From: Thiobacillus sp.
Lineage (GTDB): Bacteria > Pseudomonadota > Gammaproteobacteria > Burkholderiales > Thiobacillaceae
Reading direction: 5' to 3'
Length of the DNA stretch: 16,620 bases
NCBI GenBank assembly: GCA_018780025.1
Contig: JADMKH010000202.1
Location: forward strand, 1-16,620
Shown one piece after another: positions 12,626 through 16,620 of this stretch. Both the position numbers and the translations under genes were made by a program. Every line of letters begins with the position of its first letter. Position 1 is the first letter of the stretch. The notes beneath the pieces were generated by a model. It was not told where the DNA came from. It searched no databases and saw only the letters and a list, made by a program, of their open reading frames with translations.

Positions 12626-13381
12626 TCAAACGCCGAAGACGCCGCCGGCCAGTTCGTCGGCCAGCTTTTGCGCTTGCGGAAAATCGAGTGTGCCCTGGTA
12701 AATGGCTCGCCCGGTAATCGCGCCAATGATGCCGTCTTTGGCAACGACGGACAGCGCTTTGACATCGTCAAGATTGGTGACGCCACCGCTGGCAATCACG
12801 GGAATCGACAACGCTTGCGCCAACCGCTGGGTGGCTTCGATGTTAACGCCGGTCAGCATGCCATCGCGGCCAATGTCGGTGTAGATGATGGCTTCCACAC
12901 CATAGCCTTCGAAACGCTTGGCCAGATCGATCACGTCATGACCGGTAATCTTGGACCAACCCTCAACCGCGATCTTGCCATCCCTGGCGTCCAGCCCAAC
13001 CATCACATGGCCGGGAAAGGCATCGCACGCTTCGTGCAAAAAACCGGGGTTTTTCACCGCGGCGGTACCAATGATGACGTAGCGCACGCCATCGTCGAGA
13101 TAGCGCTCGATAGTGGCGAGATCGCGAATGCCGCCGCCTAATTGCACCGGCATCTCGTCGCCCACCGCATCGACGATGGAACGGATCGCATTATCGTTAA
13201 TCGGCTTGCCCGCAAACGCGCCATTGAGGTCGACCAGATGCAGCCGGCGCGCTCCCAGGTTTTTCCAGTGCAGCGCCATCGCCGCCGGATCTTCGGAAAA
13301 CACAGTGGCACGGTCCATTTCGCCTTGTTCCAGGCGCACGCAGTGGCCGTCTTTAAGGTCGATCGCAGGAATGATTAGCAT
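12626..13381 (-). CDS. hisA: ProFAR isomerase (HisA)
   Basis: Converts ProFAR to PRFAR by an Amadori rearrangement, the fourth step. The 251-residue beta/alpha barrel is homologous to HisF and has catalytic Asp8 (IPAIDLKDG) and Asp131 (VGLDARDG). Phosphate loops QLGGGIRD and ASGGVTN are also present. The ATG at 13381-13379 lies 18 bases after hisH in an AU-rich spacer without a visible Shine-Dalgarno sequence. Confidence 0.97.
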   Translation of the reverse strand: MLIIPAIDLKDGHCVRLEQGEMDRATVFSEDPAAMALHWKNLGARRLHLVDLNGAFAGKPINDNAIRSIVDAVGDEMPVQLGGGIRDLATIERYLDDGVRYVIIGTAAVKNPGFLHEACDAFPGHVMVGLDARDGKIAVEGWSKITGHDVIDLAKRFEGYGVEAIIYTDIGRDGMLTGVNIEATQRLAQALSIPVIASGGVTNLDDVKALSVVAKDGIIGAITGRAIYQGTLDFPQAQKLADELAGGVFGV

Positions 13382-13399
13382 GGTAATACAGTAAAAAAG

Positions 13400-14086
13400 T
13401 TAAGCGCAGGCAGCGCCGGTCATATCGCAGGCGGATTCGGTTTCACCTGGATTCCAGGTTACAAAATTGCCCAGCAGTGTCAATCCGTCGTTCGCGCTTT
13501 TTTCCGGATGAAACTGAACAGCAAAAATATTTTGGGTCGCCACCGCACAGGTGAACGGGAAAGGGTAATGCGAAAATCCGGCAATCACATCAGGCGATGT
13601 CGGCTGCACGAAATAACTGTGCACGAAATAAAAGCGTGCGCCTTCTTCAATGCCAGCCCACATTGGATGCGGGGCTGCCTGATGCACGTTATTCCAGCCC
13701 ATGTGAGGCACTTTCAACTTGTTTCCAGCCGAGTCAAGCATCGCTTCATGCGGAAAACGCTGCACGCTGCCGGGCAAAATCCCCAGACAGTCGGCATCCC
13801 CTTCCTCACTGTGTTCGAACAGCACCTGCAAACCCATGCAGATACCCAGAAACGGCTTGCTTTGGGCCGCGTCGATGATCACCTGGCGCAACCCGCGCGC
13901 ATCGATTTCACGCATGCAGTCAGGCGCAGCGCCCTGCCCCGGAAATACGATACGGCCGGCCCCGGCGATCACTTCGGGATCGGACGTCACCACTACGCTG
14001 AGTGCGGGTGCAACATGCTCGATCGCTTTAACGACCGAACGCAAGTTGCCCATGCCGTAATCGATGACGGCAATATCAACACTCAC
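13400..14086 (-). CDS. hisH: Imidazole glycerol phosphate synthase, glutaminase subunit (HisH)
   Basis: Class I glutamine amidotransferase that supplies ammonia to HisF. The 228-residue protein has the nucleophile Cys83 in GICMGLQ and the partner residues His193 and Glu195 in QFHPEKS, plus the oxyanion region FPGQGA (48-53). It starts with GTG 14086-14084, overlapping the hisB stop as GTGA. After the usual end of the domain (LGNFVTWNP) there is a tail of about 16 residues containing two Cys, which I do not regard as core HisH. Confidence 0.96.
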   Translation of the reverse strand: MSVDIAVIDYGMGNLRSVVKAIEHVAPALSVVVTSDPEVIAGAGRIVFPGQGAAPDCMREIDARGLRQVIIDAAQSKPFLGICMGLQVLFEHSEEGDADCLGILPGSVQRFPHEAMLDSAGNKLKVPHMGWNNVHQAAPHPMWAGIEEGARFYFVHSYFVQPTSPDVIAGFSHYPFPFTCAVATQNIFAVQFHPEKSANDGLTLLGNFVTWNPGETESACDMTGAACA

Positions 14087-14670
14087 AGGGAACCCTTCGT
14101 CGAAGGTAATGCATCCCCCATGCGCAGGTCGGCTTCAACAGCCATGCGCAGCGCGCGGCCGAACGCCTTGAAAATGGTTTCGGCCTGATGGTGCGCATTA
14201 ATTCCGCGCAGGTTGTCGATGTGCAACGTGACACCCGCGTGATTGATAAAGCCCCGGAAAAACTCGAGGAACAAATCGACATCGAAGTCACCGATGCGCG
14301 CACGCGTGTAATCGACGTGATACTCCAGCCCCGGCCGACCCGACAAGTCAATCACCACGCGCGACAGGGCTTCGTCGAGCGGCACATAGGCATGACCGTA
14401 GCGACGGATGCCCTTCTTGTCGCCCAGCGCCTGCGCGAAGGCCTGACCCAGCGTAATCCCCGTGTCTTCCACCGTGTGGTGTGCATCAATGTGCAAATCC
14501 CCTTTGGCCTGGATATCCAGGTCGATCAGGCCGTGGCGTGCGATCTGGTCGAGCATGTGGTCAAGAAACGGCACACCGGTGGCGAGCGTGCTGACGCCGG
14601 TGCCATCAAGATTGAGGCTGACCGAGATCTGGGTTTCCAGGGTATTGCGGGTAACTTTGGCGGTGCGCAT
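14083..14670 (-). CDS. hisB: Imidazoleglycerol-phosphate dehydratase (HisB, monofunctional)
   Basis: Dehydrates imidazole glycerol phosphate to imidazole acetol phosphate in a manganese-dependent reaction. The 195-residue protein contains the repeated metal-binding motifs PFLDHMLDQIARHG, DAHHTVEDTG and the C-terminal NAHHQAE. It lacks the N-terminal histidinol-phosphatase domain found in E. coli HisB, so that phosphatase must be encoded elsewhere. It starts 30 bases after hisC and overlaps hisH by four bases. Confidence 0.96.
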   Translation of the reverse strand: MRTAKVTRNTLETQISVSLNLDGTGVSTLATGVPFLDHMLDQIARHGLIDLDIQAKGDLHIDAHHTVEDTGITLGQAFAQALGDKKGIRRYGHAYVPLDEALSRVVIDLSGRPGLEYHVDYTRARIGDFDVDLFLEFFRGFINHAGVTLHIDNLRGINAHHQAETIFKAFGRALRMAVEADLRMGDALPSTKGSL

Positions 14671-14700
14671 GGCGTCTGAATATAAGGCTGTAATGGGATT

Positions 14701-15765
14701 CTAGCAGGCCACAATCGCTTTCAACGCGTCGACCAGCGCATTACATTGCACATCGGTGCCGACGGTGATGCGCAAAAACGGCGCAATACGTTCTGGCGTG
14801 CGGAAATGGCGCACGACAATACTGCGTTCACGCAAGGCCGCGGCCAGGTCTGCGCCGTTGTGATCGGGGTGACGCGCAAAAACAAAGTTGGCTTCCGAAG
14901 GCAATACTTCGAAGCCCAACCCGGACATTGCTGCCACCAGCCGTGCACGGCTCGCCACGACTTTCGCGCAGATGGCCTCAAAGTAGGCGTGATCCTGCAT
15001 GGAGGCCAATGCACCAGCCTGGGCAAAGCGATCCAGCGGATAGGAATTGAAACTGTCCTTTACCCGATTCAGGGCCTCGATCAGGTGCGGCTGAGCAATG
15101 GCATAGCCAACCCTAAGGCCCGCCAATGCGTGCGACTTGGACAAGGTCCGCGTCACCAGCAATTGCGGATAGCGTGCAACCAACGCAACCGCCGATTCGC
15201 CGCCAAAATCGATATAGGCTTCATCGATCACCACGACCGAGTCGGGATTTCCAGCGAGCAGACGCTCAAGCTCGCGCTGCGCCAGCAGACACCCGGTCGG
15301 TGCGTTGGGGTTGGGGAATATCACCCCGCCGTTGGGCGTCAGGTAGTCGTCAACCGCGATCTCGAACGATTCATTGAGCGGGATCGTTTTGTATGCGATC
15401 TCGTATAACCCGCAATACACCGGATAAAAGCTATAGGTGATATCGGGGAACAGGATCGGCTGATCGTGCTTCAGCAATGCCATGAACGCGTGCGCCAGCA
15501 CCTCGTCGGAGCCATTGCCGACAAACACCTGATCGGCGGTGACCCCATGAAGCGCGGCAATACCCGCACGCAACCGATCAGAGCCAGGATCCGGATATAA
15601 CCGCAAGGTCTCGGCGGCCTCTGCACGCACCGCCTCCAATACCCGCGGGCTGGGGCCGTAGGGGTTCTCATTGGTATTGAGCTTGACCAGATTGGCCAGT
15701 TTGGGCTGTTCGCCCGGCACGTAGGGCGTCAGGCCGTGCACCACGGCACTCCAATATCGACTCAT
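14701..15765 (-). CDS. hisC: Histidinol-phosphate aminotransferase (HisC)
   Basis: PLP enzyme that transaminates imidazole acetol phosphate with glutamate. The 354-residue product shows NTNENPYGPSP (30-40), the phosphate-binding region GNGSDEV (83-89), NPNAPTG (152-158), DEAYIDF (181-187) and the Schiff-base Lys210 in TLSKSHALAGLRVGY. The open frame extends to 15837, but that extension lies inside hisD; ATG 15765-15763, starting MSRYWS, is the conserved start and lies 13 bases after the hisD stop. Confidence 0.96.
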   Translation of the reverse strand: MSRYWSAVVHGLTPYVPGEQPKLANLVKLNTNENPYGPSPRVLEAVRAEAAETLRLYPDPGSDRLRAGIAALHGVTADQVFVGNGSDEVLAHAFMALLKHDQPILFPDITYSFYPVYCGLYEIAYKTIPLNESFEIAVDDYLTPNGGVIFPNPNAPTGCLLAQRELERLLAGNPDSVVVIDEAYIDFGGESAVALVARYPQLLVTRTLSKSHALAGLRVGYAIAQPHLIEALNRVKDSFNSYPLDRFAQAGALASMQDHAYFEAICAKVVASRARLVAAMSGLGFEVLPSEANFVFARHPDHNGADLAAALRERSIVVRHFRTPERIAPFLRITVGTDVQCNALVDALKAIVAC

Positions 15766-15778
15766 AGTCTGGCGCGGC

Positions 15779-16620
15779 TCATTCAGGGAGCAAACGATAT
15801 TCGGCAGAACGCGCATGCGCCTGCAGGCCTTCGCCATAGGCCAGCGTGGCGGCGATCCTGCCCAATGTCTGTGCGCCGGCCTGCGACACGTGGATCAGGC
15901 TGCTGCGCTTCTGGAAGTCGTACACCCCCAGCGGCGACGAGAAGCGCGCGGTGCGCGAGGTCGGCAACACGTGATTCGGCCCCGCACAATAATCGCCCAG
16001 GGCCTCGCAGGTGTGCTTGCCCATGAAAATCGCGCCTGCGTGGCGCAGTTTCGGCAGCAGCGCATCGGGGTCGATGATCGACAGTTCCAGGTGCTCGGGC
16101 GCAATCGAATTCGAGATCGCCGCCGCGTCATCAAGATCGCGCGTCTTGATCAGCGCGCCACGGCTGGTCAGCGAGGTGCGGATCACTTCGCTGCGCGGCA
16201 TTTCGTCGATCAATTTATCGATCGCTGCCGCCACCGCGTCCAGATAGGCCGCATCGGGCGACAAAAGAATCGACTGCGCCATTTCGTCGTGCTCGGCCTG
16301 CGAGAACAGGTCCATCGCCACCCATTCCGGCGGCGTGTTGCCGTCGGCAATCACCAGAATTTCCGACGGGCCAGCGATCATGTCGATGCCCACGGTGCCG
16401 AAGACCCGGCGCTTGGCCGCTGCCACGTAGGCATTGCCGGGGCCAACGATCTTGTCGACCTGCGGCACAGTCTGCGTGCCATAAGCCAGTGCCGCCACCG
16501 CCTGCGCGCCGCCAATGGTGAACACGCGGTCGACCCCGGCAATCGCGGCGGCCGCCAGCACCAGTTGATTCTGCTCGCCGCCCGGCGTCGGCACCACCAT
16601 GATGAGTTCGCCGACGCCCG
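15779..16620 (-). CDS. hisD: Histidinol dehydrogenase (HisD), C-terminal part, runs off right edge
   Basis: Zinc enzyme that performs the last two oxidations from histidinol to histidine with NAD. About 280 C-terminal residues are visible of an expected 430 or so. The conserved blocks VVPTPGGEQN, KIVGPGNAYVAAAKR and DMIAGPSE are present. The Gln/His site is in SQAEHDEMAQS, Glu-His in SIAPEHLEL, the Asp in CEALGDYCAGPNHVLPT, and the final His in LQAHARS, so the catalytic and zinc residues seen in this part are intact. The frame is open through the window end. By analogy with related genomes, hisG is expected next upstream, outside the window. Confidence 0.96.
   Translation of the reverse strand, partial: GVGELIMVVPTPGGEQNQLVLAAAAIAGVDRVFTIGGAQAVAALAYGTQTVPQVDKIVGPGNAYVAAAKRRVFGTVGIDMIAGPSEILVIADGNTPPEWVAMDLFSQAEHDEMAQSILLSPDAAYLDAVAAAIDKLIDEMPRSEVIRTSLTSRGALIKTRDLDDAAAISNSIAPEHLELSIIDPDALLPKLRHAGAIFMGKHTCEALGDYCAGPNHVLPTSRTARFSSPLGVYDFQKRSSLIHVSQAGAQTLGRIAATLAYGEGLQAHARSAEYRLLPE

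Noticed and set aside
12610..12795. Upstream extension of the hisF open frame to 12795
   Set aside because: The extra 62 codons lie within hisA and are unlike HisF; the family starts at the MLAKRIIPCLD methionine, ATG 12609.
13393..13417. Small hairpin (GCGC-AGGCA-GCGC on the plus strand) followed on the minus strand by six T, between hisH and hisA
   Set aside because: The stem is only 4-5 bp and the T-run starts several bases after it. A terminator here would cut off essential downstream his genes. Most likely chance at the end of hisH plus an AU-rich spacer.
13508..14188. Long plus-strand open frame (226 codons) opposite hisH and hisB
   Set aside because: Both genes on the minus strand are fully recognisable enzymes; the plus-strand translation has no family features.
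15766..15837. Upstream extension of the hisC open frame to 15837
   Set aside because: The extension is inside the end of hisD and shows no HisC similarity; ATG 15765 is the normal start.
1..16620. Mobile elements, CRISPR arrays, prophage genes or toxin-antitoxin pairs
   Set aside because: I found no direct repeats with regular spacing, transposase motifs, terminal inverted repeats or small gene pairs of that kind; gene packing is continuous and conserved.

Overview
This window looks like an ordinary chromosomal segment of a betaproteobacterium. The evidence is the gene order hisD-C-B-H-A-F-I-E-hinT-tatA-tatB-tatC, a tRNA-Leu-tig-clpP-clpX block, unfused hisI and hisE, a monofunctional hisB, and protein sequences of betaproteobacterial type. 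A Nitrosomonadales-like sulfur, iron or nitrogen oxidiser is my best guess, but the genus cannot be decided from this sequence alone. Coding density is very high. The longest gap without a gene is about 150 bases (amt to tatC), and no gap exceeds 300 bases. I see no insertion sequence, prophage, CRISPR array or integration scar.

Left part, minus strand (1-2690): tRNA-Leu(UAG), trigger factor (tig), ClpP and the N-terminal 195 codons of ClpX, which runs off the left edge. This is the standard protein-folding and proteolysis operon; tig and clpP share one base (TGATG).

Middle, plus strand (2726-7791): hpnC, hpnD and hpnE, the three-step route from farnesyl diphosphate to squalene (presqualene diphosphate, hydroxysqualene, squalene). 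They are followed with ATGA overlap by an atypical short-chain dehydrogenase, and 13 bases later by a membrane-anchored Ser/Thr protein kinase with a C-terminal coiled coil. No squalene-hopene cyclase is in view. A 10-bp hairpin closes this unit against a convergent gene.

Right of centre, minus strand (7827-9177): an Amt ammonium transporter. Its upstream region holds a good sigma-54 -24/-12 element, a possible IHF site and a possible NtrC enhancer at about -118, which together suggest nitrogen-limitation control. A 12-bp palindrome lies between them.

Right part, minus strand (9178-16620): a long, tightly packed operon carrying histidine biosynthesis (partial hisD, then hisC, B, H, A, F, I, E), the HIT-family nucleotide hydrolase hinT, and the twin-arginine translocase genes tatA, tatB, tatC. 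Many junctions are 4-base ATGA/GTGA overlaps. A stem-loop sits between tatA, which has a strong ribosome binding site, and tatB, which has none that I can see.

Most of the window is well-understood housekeeping DNA. The parts most worth a second look are the kinase and SDR attached to the squalene genes, the amt control region, the start of hpnC, and the acceptor-stem mismatch in the tRNA.
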